Part shown: positions 7,355-14,122 of the stretch, in pieces
How the letters are laid out: the number at the start of each line of letters is the position of its first letter
Position numbering within the stretch: position 1 is the stretch's first letter
NCBI GenBank assembly: GCA_900770195.1
Contig: CAAGJI010000004.1
Coordinates: 1 to 39,011, forward strand
Direction: 5' to 3'
Source of the DNA: Oscillospiraceae bacterium
Lineage (GTDB): Bacteria; Bacillota; Clostridia; Oscillospirales; Ruminococcaceae
DNA length: 39,011 nt
Notes under the pieces: generated by a model
What the model was told of the DNA's origin: nothing
The model's database searches: none
Seen by the model: the letters and a program-made list of their open reading frames with translations, nothing else
Translations under genes and position numbers: made by a program

Positions 7355-8357
7355 TTTTCAATACCTCCACATTACTTACTTTTTCAGCCAGAATATTCTT
7401 AACTTTTTTTCTTATAGCTTTATCACCAAGAAGGTTTACATAAAGTATACCAAGTGGCTTATCGCCGATGTACTCAATTTTACCATGTAAAATATTGAAT
7501 CTTACGTTATACTCCGCTGTTATTTCAGAAAGAACAGCTTCACCTGCATTCTGACCAAGATATGTCAGTTCAAGTATATCGCCTTCCATATTTTTGAGTA
7601 CACTTTCAGGAATATCAAAGTTATTTGAATTTGCAATAAGCTGCTTTGTAAATTCAGATTCAGGCTTTGTAAATACCTTATATACTGAACCGATTTCAAC
7701 AACCTGACCTCTGTCCATAACTGCAACCTTGCCGCATATTCTTTTAACAACGTCAAGTTCGTGTGTTATGATAACAATTGTTACACCAAGTTCCTTGTTT
7801 ACTTTTTCAAGCAAGTCGAGAACTGAAACAGTTGTTTCAGCATCAAGTGCTGATGTTGGTTCATCACAAAGAAGAATTTCTGTATTATTTGCAAGTGCTC
7901 TTGCAATAGCAACTCTTTGTTTCTGACCACCTGAAAGACGTGAAGGATAAACATTTTTCTTGTCGCTTAAATTAACGAAATCAAGAAGTTCATCAACTCT
8001 TTTGTTTATTGCATCTTTTTTCCAGCCTGAACTTTCAAGAACAAACGAGATATTCTGTGCAACAGTCTTGCTTTCTGCAAGGTTAAAGTGCTGGAAAATC
8101 ATTCCTATATTTTTTCTTAAATTTCTTAATTCTTTACCTTTTATTTTTGTTATATCTTTCCCATTTACAAAAACTTCACCGCTTGTTGTTTCCTGAAGTT
8201 TGTTAACTGTACGGAGAAGGGTGCTTTTGCCAGCACCGCTTCCCCCTACTATACCATAAATAGAACCTTTTTCTATATCAAATGAAACATTCTTAACTGC
8301 TTCAACAAGCTTTTTGTTCTGTTTAAAAGAAACATTTACATTCTGAAATTTTATCAT
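7347..8357 (-). CDS. metN: Methionine-type ABC transporter ATP-binding protein MetN
   Basis: The ATPase subunit, 336 residues. Walker A GGSGAGKST is near residue 38, the Q-loop FQHFNL near 88, the signature LSGGQKQR near 143 and Walker B LLCDEPTSALD near 165. The C-terminal 90 residues form an NIL/ACT-like domain, which in MetN proteins binds methionine and inhibits transport. Substrates of this family include methionine and, in some Gram-positives, cystine. The Cys-rich leader upstream of the operon makes a cysteine-related role worth considering. Confidence 0.95.
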   Translation of the reverse strand: MIKFQNVNVSFKQNKKLVEAVKNVSFDIEKGSIYGIVGGSGAGKSTLLRTVNKLQETTSGEVFVNGKDITKIKGKELRNLRKNIGMIFQHFNLAESKTVAQNISFVLESSGWKKDAINKRVDELLDFVNLSDKKNVYPSRLSGGQKQRVAIARALANNTEILLCDEPTSALDAETTVSVLDLLEKVNKELGVTIVIITHELDVVKRICGKVAVMDRGQVVEIGSVYKVFTKPESEFTKQLIANSNNFDIPESVLKNMEGDILELTYLGQNAGEAVLSEITAEYNVRFNILHGKIEYIGDKPLGILYVNLLGDKAIRKKVKNILAEKVSNVEVLKNA

Positions 8358-8391
8358 TTTATACCATATCCTTAATTAAATAATTTATAAA

Positions 8392-9228
8392 TTAATCGCT
8401 ATAACCTGATGGTTTCTGGAAGGCTGTATACTTGCTGTTGTCAGCGTCAATAACGTTTCTGAAGTCATCTGAATGAACAATAGAAGTAATATCCTTTGCA
8501 AAATCCTTGTCCTTGTCTTCTGTACGAACTGCAATTACATTGTAGTAACCTTCGCTGAGCTCTTCATTATAAAGTGCTGAACTTAAATCAAGACCTGCAC
8601 TAAGTGCATAGTTACCAGGAATTGCTGCAATTCCAACGCTGTCGAGAACTGATGTTAAAACTTCTGCATTAACTTCTGTAAACTTTAAATTCTTTGGATT
8701 TTCAGCAATATCATCAACTGTTGCCTTTGCTGCATCAACGTCAGGATCAAGTGTTAAAACGCCTGCCTGAGCAAGAACTCTGAGTGATCTTGAAAGGTTT
8801 GTATCATCATTTGGAATTGCAACTTCTGCACCATCTGTGATTGCATCAAGGCTGTCAAACTTTTCTGAGAATATACCCATTGAAGCTGTTGGAACTTCTG
8901 TTATCGCTGTAAGGTCAAGACTGTGGTCTTCGCAGAACTTTTTAAGGTAAGTTGAATGCTGGAAGATGTTTACGTTTACATCGCCTTCAGCAAGTGCATT
9001 GTTTGGCTGAACATAGTCTGAAAATTCAACATAATCAACCTTGTAGCCTTTTTCTTCAAGCTTTGGCTGAATTGCTTCTTTGAACATATCCTGATAAGGA
9101 CCTGCACATACACCCACTTTAATTTCTTTATCGTCACCCTTTGAACCACATCCTGTCAATGTTAATGTTGATGCTCCAAGTACCACTGCTGCAATAACTG
9201 CTGTTATTTTTCTAAAAGCAAATTTCAT
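8392..9228 (-). CDS. metQ: Methionine-type ABC transporter substrate-binding lipoprotein MetQ
   Basis: A solute-binding protein of the NlpA/MetQ family, 278 residues. The lipoprotein signal ends in LTGC with Cys27 as the lipidated residue. Family segments are visible: KVGVCAGPYQD, EGDVNVNIFQHSTYL and VAIPNDDTNLSRSL. The ATG at 9228 is chosen over an upstream one because GGAGG lies nine bases before it. It is the first structural gene of metQNI and follows an unusual A-rich, repeat-bearing leader. Whether the ligand is methionine or cyst(e)ine cannot be decided from these residues. Confidence 0.94.
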   Translation of the reverse strand: MKFAFRKITAVIAAVVLGASTLTLTGCGSKGDDKEIKVGVCAGPYQDMFKEAIQPKLEEKGYKVDYVEFSDYVQPNNALAEGDVNVNIFQHSTYLKKFCEDHSLDLTAITEVPTASMGIFSEKFDSLDAITDGAEVAIPNDDTNLSRSLRVLAQAGVLTLDPDVDAAKATVDDIAENPKNLKFTEVNAEVLTSVLDSVGIAAIPGNYALSAGLDLSSALYNEELSEGYYNVIAVRTEDKDKDFAKDITSIVHSDDFRNVIDADNSKYTAFQKPSGYSD

Positions 9229-9253
9229 TTTATTTTCCTCCGTAATTATAAAC

Positions 9254-9310
9254 ATTTTTGATTTTTGATTTTTTTAATTTTCCATTTTTCAATTTTTCAA
9301 TCTTTCAATT
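9254..9310. repeat. A/T-rich short-period repeat in the metQ leader
   Basis: Imperfect tandem units (plus strand TTTTTGA, then TTTTTCAA) run through this stretch. On the mRNA strand this is an almost purely purine, A-rich segment between the Cys-rich small ORF and the metQ ribosome binding site. It has no terminator-like hairpin. Probably replication-slippage DNA; an unstructured spacer role is possible. Confidence 0.5.
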
Positions 9311-9328
9311 ATTCTTTTCTCTCGTATA

Positions 9329-9403
9329 TCAACAGACTGTGCAGCACATTCGTCCTTTCACTGAGTATAATCTGCAAGCCTTAATTAGTATATCCATTTT
9401 CAT
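9329..9403 (-). CDS. Cys-rich leader peptide of the metQNI operon
   Basis: A 24-residue ORF beginning MKMDILIKACRLY and ending RMCCTVC. AAGGAG lies eight bases before the ATG, about 24 nt after the predicted transcription start. Four of 24 codons are Cys (codon 10, then 20, 21 and 24), clustered at the end, plus three Met. A second ATG in frame two codons later is too far from the ribosome site. Like the leader of the luxS operon it contains the 8-mer TTGCAGAT at a Cys-Arg codon pair. Unlike that leader, no terminator follows within the 100 nt before metQ, so the mechanism is not obvious. The family is not recognised. Confidence 0.72.
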   Translation of the reverse strand: MKMDILIKACRLYSVKGRMCCTVC

Positions 9404-9432
9404 ACTTTTCTCTCCTTCGATTTGATGTTTAT

Positions 9433-9461
9433 ATTTTACCACATAATTCTCCATTTGTCTA
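9433..9461 (-). promoter_or_regulatory. Promoter of metQNI
   Basis: -35 TAGACA (9461-9456), 17-bp spacer, -10 TAAAAT (9438-9433). Start expected near 9426, just upstream of the small-ORF ribosome binding site. The -35 departs from consensus, which fits activation from the repeats next to it. Confidence 0.72.
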
Positions 9462-9468
9462 ATATCAT

Positions 9469-9527
9469 ATAGTTATAGTAAGCTATAAATAAAAGCTATA
9501 GCATGCGTGTTAGCTATAGTTACAGTA
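9469..9527. promoter_or_regulatory. Clustered CTATAG repeats upstream of the metQNI promoter
   Basis: Several copies of a TATAG/CTATA half-site occur directly upstream of the -35: TATAGTTATAG at 9468-9478, GCTATA at 9482, GCTATAG at 9495 and GCTATAG at 9513. One dyad reads TATAG-N10-CTATA. Such phased dyads next to a weak -35 suggest an activator site, for example for a LysR-type sulfur regulator. The regulator is not in this window. Confidence 0.5.
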
Positions 9528-9530
9528 TAT

Positions 9531-9567
9531 TTAATAAAAAAGGTCGAAAGAATAATCTTCCGACCTT
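9531..9567 (-). terminator. Terminator after the cupin gene
   Basis: On the minus strand, an 11-bp stem AAGGTCGGAAG / CTTTCGACCTT with loop ATTATT is followed by TTTTTATT. It ends the five-gene operon running from 12488 to 9591. Confidence 0.9.
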
Positions 9568-9590
9568 GATATACTTTAGTTTTTTAGAAA

Positions 9591-9914
9591 TCAAAATACA
9601 ACAGCAAGCATCATTTTAAATTTTTTCAATCCATAAACTGCATGAGGGTGCTTTGCAGGCATTACAATTGATTTTCCTTCTGTAAGTTCATAATCAATAC
9701 CGTCAATTGTAACCTTTCCTGTACCGTCAAGGCAGGTTACAAAAGCATCTCCTGATGATTCGTGTGTGCTTATTTCTTCACCTTCATCGAATGCAAACAA
9801 AGTTATGCTGACATTTTCATTCTGAACAAGTGTCTTGCTGACAATCTGTCCTGGCTGATATTCAACCTGTTCTTTTAAAACCAATACTTCTGATTTGCTG
9901 ATATTTTTTAACAT
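9591..9914 (-). CDS. Small cupin-domain protein
   Basis: A 107-residue single-domain cupin. The first motif region has GEEISTHESSGDAFV (His51, Glu52) and the second has MPAKHPHAVYG (His89, His91), so a metal site is possible although the first motif lacks the usual second His. No catalytic role can be assigned; such small cupins are often sugar or small-molecule binders. It begins 14 bases after the [4Fe-4S] protein gene, with AAGGA eight bases before the ATG, and is the last gene of the operon. Confidence 0.85.
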   Translation of the reverse strand: MLKNISKSEVLVLKEQVEYQPGQIVSKTLVQNENVSITLFAFDEGEEISTHESSGDAFVTCLDGTGKVTIDGIDYELTEGKSIVMPAKHPHAVYGLKKFKMMLAVVF

Positions 9915-9928
9915 AGCATTTTTCCTTT

Positions 9929-10639
9929 TTATTTATCAAGAACTTTTCCGTCAACAGATATTGTAACAACCTGCCAAGGGATAAATTTTCCGCTGTTTTT
10001 AAGTGCTGTCCTTGCAGCGTGTTCAAGTCCGCCGCAGCAAGGAACTTCCATACGAAGAACCGTAACACTTTTTATATCATTATTTTTTATTATCTGAGTG
10101 ATTTTTTCGCTGTAATCAACATCATCAAGTTTCGGACAGCCGATGACTGTTATTTTACCTTTCATAAATTCCTGATGAAAATTTCCATATGCATAGGCTG
10201 TGCAATCTGCTGCTATAAGAAGCTTTGCACCGTTGAAATAAGGTGCATTTATCGGAACAAGTTTTATCTGACAAGGCCACTGCCCAAGCTGTGACTGTAT
10301 CGCAGGAGTATTTCCGACAGGTGCTATATCATCAATCGGGTTTCTGTTCATCTGTCTTATTCTTTGACCGGGACAGCCGTGAAATTCAGGCTTTTTTGCC
10401 TGTTTCTTTTTCATATTTTCTTTTACTGCTGCCTCATTATATTCAGCGGCTTCTCTTTCGACAAAAGATATTGCATTTGCAGGACATGAAGGCAGACAAT
10501 CACCTAAGCCGTCACAATAGTCATCACGCAAAAGTTTTGCTTTACCATCAACAATTCCAATTGCACCTTCATGACAGGCATCTGCACATATTCCGCAGCC
10601 TGTACATTTTTCCTCATCTATTTCTATTACTCTTCTTAT
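9929..10639 (-). CDS. [4Fe-4S] ferredoxin-domain protein
   Basis: A 236-residue protein with an N-terminal ferredoxin domain. The first cluster motif is complete (Cys13, 16, 19, 23 in CTGCGICADAC). The second is altered: YCDGLGDCLPSCPANAI has Cys43, 49 and 53. The remaining part has a conserved HGCPG near residue 98 and a PCCGG motif near 209. Its alpha/beta pattern is like that of iron-sulfur proteins found next to cupins in clostridia; electron transfer is likely but the partner is unknown. The ATG at 10639 is chosen because GGAAGG lies in front. It sits between the ArsC-like gene and the cupin gene in one operon. Confidence 0.85.
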   Translation of the reverse strand: MRRVIEIDEEKCTGCGICADACHEGAIGIVDGKAKLLRDDYCDGLGDCLPSCPANAISFVEREAAEYNEAAVKENMKKKQAKKPEFHGCPGQRIRQMNRNPIDDIAPVGNTPAIQSQLGQWPCQIKLVPINAPYFNGAKLLIAADCTAYAYGNFHQEFMKGKITVIGCPKLDDVDYSEKITQIIKNNDIKSVTVLRMEVPCCGGLEHAARTALKNSGKFIPWQVVTISVDGKVLDK

Positions 10640-10662
10640 CATAATAATTACCTTCCAACAAA

Positions 10663-11001
10663 CTATTCCCATTCAGACCATATTTCAGGTTTATATCCTA
10701 CCGTTGCAAATTTTCCGTTTCTTACTATTGGTGTTTTAAATAATTCAGGATTTTCAAGTAATTTTTCTTCTTTATCCGAATCGCTTAAATATTTCATATA
10801 ATGTTTTTCGTATGCTTTTGAGGTTTCATCAACAAGATTTTCCCAACCTCCGACAGCTTTACAAACTGATTCATATTCTTTCTTTGAAAGACCTTTATCA
10901 AGAATATCTATTTTCTGAAATTTTATTCCTCTTTCCTTGAAAAATCTTTCCGCTTTTTTTGTATCGAAACTTTTATTTTTGCCAAAAATCTGTATATTCA
11001 T
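10663..11001 (-). CDS. ArsC/Spx-like thioredoxin-fold protein lacking the active-site Cys
   Basis: A 112-residue protein of the ArsC/YffB/Spx fold: MNIQIFGKNKSFDTKKAERF at the N-terminus and the family's TPIVRNGKFATVGY near residue 90. In arsenate-reductase-like proteins the loop after the first strand carries a catalytic Cys (pattern K-C-x-x-x-K-K). Here the loop reads KNKSFDTKKA with Ser and no Cys, and the whole protein contains one Cys only (CKAVGG, mid-protein). It is therefore unlikely to be a working reductase. Cotranscribed with a zinc phospholipase-like gene upstream and a [4Fe-4S] gene downstream; ribosome site GGAGAAACAA. Confidence 0.85.
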   Translation of the reverse strand: MNIQIFGKNKSFDTKKAERFFKERGIKFQKIDILDKGLSKKEYESVCKAVGGWENLVDETSKAYEKHYMKYLSDSDKEEKLLENPELFKTPIVRNGKFATVGYKPEIWSEWE

Positions 11002-11010
11002 TTGTTTCTC

Positions 11011-11718
11011 CTATTTTAAATAAGTAAAATTATTCTCAAACATTCCGCAAAACTCATCTGCACTTTTATCTATAAGATTTGATAATTTTTCAATGTTGAA
11101 AACCCTAAGTTTTTTTATATCATCAACTTTTCCGCCAAGACAATATTTTTTAAGATTATAATAAATCCCGTCCATTTGAGTTATATCAGCCTCTTTAATC
11201 GGGTTGTCATAATAAATATTTACGGGAATTTTTATGTTATATTTCTGTATGTAATATTCATTCATAGCTGAATAATCGCCATAATAATATTCAAGTGACA
11301 AAAATTTTTCAACAGGCACAACTTCACCTGTTTCATTTATCCTGACATATTTCACTTTATCATAAAGTTTTTCTTCCTGCCTGCTTTCGTCCATAAAATA
11401 AAATTCATTCTTCCAGTATATATCTATAAAATGCACATCTAAAAGAAGATGTGCATAATATCCCGAAACTATAGGATTTTCAAGTTTATCTTTATACTTT
11501 TCAAGAAATATTTTTGTATCAGGTTTTCTTGCAAGATTCGGAATAACTTCTTCATTCCAAAAATGAGTTTCACGCTTATCTTTTCCATAAGGTTTTGTGT
11601 CAGGCAAAAGACAGCCTGTAAGAAATTTATTTTTCCAGTCATCTGTAACACTAAAATTTCCGCTTATTTTTTCAATTATTCTTTCTGCTTCCGCAAGATG
11701 AATTATATATCCCGGCAT
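11011..11718 (-). CDS. Zinc-dependent phospholipase C / S1-P1 nuclease-like protein
   Basis: A 235-residue protein that resembles the zinc-dependent phospholipase C (PF00882) group. It starts MPGYIIHLAEA with His7, has GCLLPDTK (Asp40), THFW (His52) and YYAHLLLDVHF (His90, Asp94, His96), a spacing expected of the metal ligands. There is no signal peptide, so it is probably cytosolic and the substrate need not be a phospholipid. Its ATG follows the stop of the secreted-protein gene by two bases, with AAGAAGGA as ribosome site, so translation is coupled. Confidence 0.75.
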   Translation of the reverse strand: MPGYIIHLAEAERIIEKISGNFSVTDDWKNKFLTGCLLPDTKPYGKDKRETHFWNEEVIPNLARKPDTKIFLEKYKDKLENPIVSGYYAHLLLDVHFIDIYWKNEFYFMDESRQEEKLYDKVKYVRINETGEVVPVEKFLSLEYYYGDYSAMNEYYIQKYNIKIPVNIYYDNPIKEADITQMDGIYYNLKKYCLGGKVDDIKKLRVFNIEKLSNLIDKSADEFCGMFENNFTYLK

Positions 11719-11720
11719 TT

Positions 11721-12488
11721 TTATTCCTTCTTATTACTTTTTTTCATAACATAAGCTATAATTGCAAATATAACAGCAACACCTAAAATAACACATACGA
11801 CAACCCATATCATTGTATTAGTTGTTTTTGCTATAACTTCTGCTGTTTCGCTTTCTGTTTCAGCTTCTGATTCTGAAACTGACTCTGTTTCAATTTCTGT
11901 TGTTTCTTCGGTTGTTTCAGTTGTATCCTCTGTTGTTGCAATTGAAATACCAAGTTCAGCTGCTGCTTTTTCAGCACTTTTTTTCAAGTCGTCTATTTTG
12001 TCAGCATTGAGAACTTCACCAACAGTTTTTTTCTGTTCATCTGTTAATTCATTCCAAAATTTTTTTGCTTCATCATCTGTAAGACCTGTTATATATTTTA
12101 TTTTATCTTCCGATGATTTATTTAGAAAGTCGTCAACTTCCTTTGAATTTGTTGCTTCTGTTGCATTGGCTGTTGTATCTTCGGGAAAAAGCGTTGCATT
12201 TGTTTCATCTGATGAATTATTACCGCTGTTTCCGCCTGAATATTTGCCTCTCATTCCTTCAAGGGCATTAACCGCCTGCTGATATTGGTCAGATGTGTAA
12301 TCTCTTCCGCCATATTGGCTGATATATCCCTGTATTTCGCTTTCAGGCATACCAATTTCCCTTGCTTTTGAAATAACATCACCCATTGAAGCTGCATCTG
12401 CATTTAATACAGCTGTTGAAGCTGCCACTGAAAGTGCCAGAACAATACTGAATGCACCTGCTGTTATTGCTTTTATAAATTTTTTCAT
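11721..12488 (-). CDS. Secreted, membrane-anchored protein of unknown function
   Basis: A 255-residue protein with an N-terminal signal peptide (residues 1 to about 33, ending ADA-AS), an extracellular part and a C-terminal membrane helix (about 226-247) followed by KKSNKKE. The extracellular part starts with a small helical segment (GDVISKAREIGMPESEIQGY) and has low-complexity Gly/Asn and Thr/Glu/Ser stretches, including a long TTE-rich linker near 195-218. The helical segment near 130-190 repeats the D/E-rich pattern LTDDEAKKFWNELTDEQKK. No LPXTG sorting signal. It heads the five-gene operon. Function not recognised. Confidence 0.75.
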   Translation of the reverse strand: MKKFIKAITAGAFSIVLALSVAASTAVLNADAASMGDVISKAREIGMPESEIQGYISQYGGRDYTSDQYQQAVNALEGMRGKYSGGNSGNNSSDETNATLFPEDTTANATEATNSKEVDDFLNKSSEDKIKYITGLTDDEAKKFWNELTDEQKKTVGEVLNADKIDDLKKSAEKAAAELGISIATTEDTTETTEETTEIETESVSESEAETESETAEVIAKTTNTMIWVVVCVILGVAVIFAIIAYVMKKSNKKE

Positions 12489-12528
12489 TATATTTACCTC
12501 TTTCTGATAAACTTTTGCCTATTGCTAT

Positions 12529-12557
12529 ATTATATCATTTTAAAATCATTTCTTCAA
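12529..12557 (-). promoter_or_regulatory. Promoter of the five-gene operon (12488 to 9591)
   Basis: -35 TTGAAG (12557-12552), 17-bp spacer, -10 TATAAT (12534-12529), about 35 nt before the first start codon. Confidence 0.8.
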
Positions 12558-12633
12558 GAACTACAATAAAGATTGTTCATTTGCACAAAATATCGCTCTG
12601 TAAAAATTATAAAATATGCAATATTTTTAATTA

Positions 12634-12718
12634 GAAATTAGGAATGAGGAGTTCAGAATTATCAATAATATGGTGGGACTTGGCGGTGTCGACACGCCGT
12701 TTCTTCATTCCTAATTCT
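12634..12718. repeat. Small inverted-repeat element, TTAGGAATGA family
   Basis: Ends read AGAAATTAGGAATGA and TCATTCCTAATTCT, an inverted repeat of about 14 bp around a 55-bp interior with a GC-rich hairpin (GGCGGTGTCGACACGCCG). The same TTAGGAATGA...TCATTCCTAA core occurs at 18332-18363. The high-GC interior stands out from its surroundings. A dispersed non-coding repeat is likely. Confidence 0.65.
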
Positions 12719-12726
12719 ATTTGGGC

Positions 12727-12755
12727 TTGATTTTTTAGTAAAAATCTGATATAAT
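12727..12755 (+). promoter_or_regulatory. Promoter of the vanZ-like gene
   Basis: -35 TTGATT (12727-12732), 17-bp spacer, -10 TATAAT (12750-12755). AGGAGGG and a GTG start follow about 20-30 bases later. Confidence 0.8.
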
Positions 12756-12786
12756 AACTTATATTACACATACAGGAGGGAATGCT

Positions 12787-13362
12787 GTGAAAAATTTTAT
12801 TTCAAATGTATTAAAAGATGTGCATATATCTTTCACGTCGCATTTTTCTGTTTCATTCTCCATCTGTTTCTTTATTTTTCTCATTTGGCTTGCGATTTAT
12901 TCTTATATACGAAAAAAAAATAATATACAGACAAAACCTGACTACAGAAAAATATTTTTTTCATTTGCACTTCTTGGCTGTTATTTTATGATATTTTTTG
13001 AAACAATATACTCACGTTCGCCACATTCAAGAAATTCCCTGTCACTTGTTTTTTATTTTGAAAATATATTCAAAGACCTTGATGCAGGAAAATATTCTGT
13101 CGAAAACGTTCTGCTTTTTATACCTGAAGGATTTTTATGGGCAGGAATATTTAATAATAAAAAATTTTTGAAAATAGTTTCCGTTTCATTTTTAAGCAGT
13201 CTTGCAATTGAAACAACCCAGCTTTTAACAGGAAGAGGATATTTTCAGCTAAGCGACCTTTTGACAAACACCGCAGGCGGAATTGCAGGATTAATCTGCT
13301 ATACAGTAATATCTTACATTCTTTTGCATCTTACAAATAACAATAAAAAATCAAAGACATAA
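12787..13362 (+). CDS. VanZ-like family membrane protein
   Basis: A 191-residue protein with about four to five membrane segments (near 22-42, 58-76, 115-125, 130-150 and 160-180). The family's core is visible: NVLLFIPEGFLWAG, then SSLAIETTQLLTGRGYFQLSDLLTNTAGG (in part: ETTQLLTGRG and DLLTNTAGG), with the polar E-x3-Q and D-x5-N positions. VanZ gives low-level teicoplanin resistance in some glycopeptide clusters, but most VanZ-like proteins have no known role and no van genes are nearby. Start is GTG, with AGGAGGG seven bases upstream; the ATG five bases earlier is out of frame. Confidence 0.85.
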   Translation: MKNFISNVLKDVHISFTSHFSVSFSICFFIFLIWLAIYSYIRKKNNIQTKPDYRKIFFSFALLGCYFMIFFETIYSRSPHSRNSLSLVFYFENIFKDLDAGKYSVENVLLFIPEGFLWAGIFNNKKFLKIVSVSFLSSLAIETTQLLTGRGYFQLSDLLTNTAGGIAGLICYTVISYILLHLTNNNKKSKT

Positions 13363-13396
13363 AACAGAACCAAAATCTGTTTTATGTCTTTTTTAA
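13353..13396. terminator. Bidirectional terminator
   Basis: A 16-bp stem AAAGACATAAAACAGA / TCTGTTTTATGTCTTT begins within the last codons of the vanZ-like gene. TTTT follows it, and an A-run (CAATAAAAAA) precedes it, so it serves both this gene and the convergent DUF2798 gene. Confidence 0.9.
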
Positions 13397-13403
13397 TTAT
13401 TCA

Positions 13404-13913
13404 CTATTCAGCTTCTAAATTTAAAGATGAAGCTTTCTTTGTTTCCTTGCGTGATTCGATTTTCTTAACACAGAAATTAAAAACGTTTCTTACAAGCGGA
13501 CCGGCAAAGAAAATCTGCCAGCACATAGCCATAGGGAAATTCAAAACAAGTTTCTGAAGCCACACAGCAATGAGTTCTTTTCCAGGGTGTGAGAAAAGGC
13601 ACGTTGCAATAAAACTCATTGTAGGACACATCATACAAACTATCATCGCTGAAATAGATATGGTTATAAAAATCGGTTTCATAGTAAAATCAACAAATCT
13701 GAATGCAAGTTTTTTTGCAAGCTTTTCAACAACGAAATATTCAAGAATGCAGGCAATCGGCCATTCTATCGGTATTTCAAAAAGTGCAAGTCTGAAAACC
13801 TGATTTGACATTCCGCCCTTTTCAGTTGCTATGTTGTAGCAAACCATTGCGTAAACCATAACAAACGCCATAATAAGTGTAAAAATAATGTTCTGTAATT
13901 TTGTCTTTGGCAT
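13404..13913 (-). CDS. DUF2798 family membrane protein
   Basis: A 169-residue integral membrane protein with about four hydrophobic helices. The start MPKTKLQNIIFTLIMAFVMV and the segment VCYNIATEKGG match my memory of DUF2798 proteins, where two copies of a small helical hairpin form the domain. Function unknown. The C-terminal tail is charged and cytosolic in appearance. Monocistronic between a promoter at 14018-14046 and the terminator at 13353-13396, with AAGGAG before the ATG. Confidence 0.8.
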   Translation of the reverse strand: MPKTKLQNIIFTLIMAFVMVYAMVCYNIATEKGGMSNQVFRLALFEIPIEWPIACILEYFVVEKLAKKLAFRFVDFTMKPIFITISISAMIVCMMCPTMSFIATCLFSHPGKELIAVWLQKLVLNFPMAMCWQIFFAGPLVRNVFNFCVKKIESRKETKKASSLNLEAE

Positions 13914-13939
13914 AATTTTAACTCCTTAAATATGATTTG

Positions 13940-13977
13940 ATTTATCAATGTACATGTGTGTTGTTCATATGATAAAT
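13940..13977. promoter_or_regulatory. Inverted repeat in the DUF2798 leader
   Basis: ATTTATCA (13940-13947) and TGATAAAT (13970-13977) are perfect 8-bp inverted repeats with a 22-bp gap, lying between the predicted start of transcription and the ribosome site. Could be an operator or an RNA stem. Confidence 0.4.
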
Positions 13978-14017
13978 TTCATATTGTTTCCAATTAAAAC
14001 CAAAGTACATTACTGTT

Positions 14018-14046
14018 ATTATATCATATAAAAATTTTCTTCGTAA
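14018..14046 (-). promoter_or_regulatory. Promoter of the DUF2798 gene
   Basis: -10 TATAAT (14023-14018) and a weaker -35 TTACGA (14046-14041) at 17-bp spacing; leader of about 95 nt. Confidence 0.6.
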
Positions 14047-14058
14047 GTATTTTTTATT

Positions 14059-14102
14059 CAAAAATAAAAAAATCGTCCGATTAAACAAAATAACCGAACG
14101 AT
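14059..14102 (-). terminator. Terminator after mnmA
   Basis: On the minus strand, a 12-bp stem ATCGTTCGGTTA / TAATCGGACGAT (two G-U pairs) is followed by a run of seven T. Ends the nadA-mnmA transcript. Confidence 0.9.
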
Positions 14103-14122
14103 AAAAATATAATTTATTCAAT

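Noticed and set aside
12787..13362. A glycopeptide-resistance (van) cluster
   Set aside because: Only a VanZ-like protein is present; no vanHAX, vanY or vanRS genes in the window.
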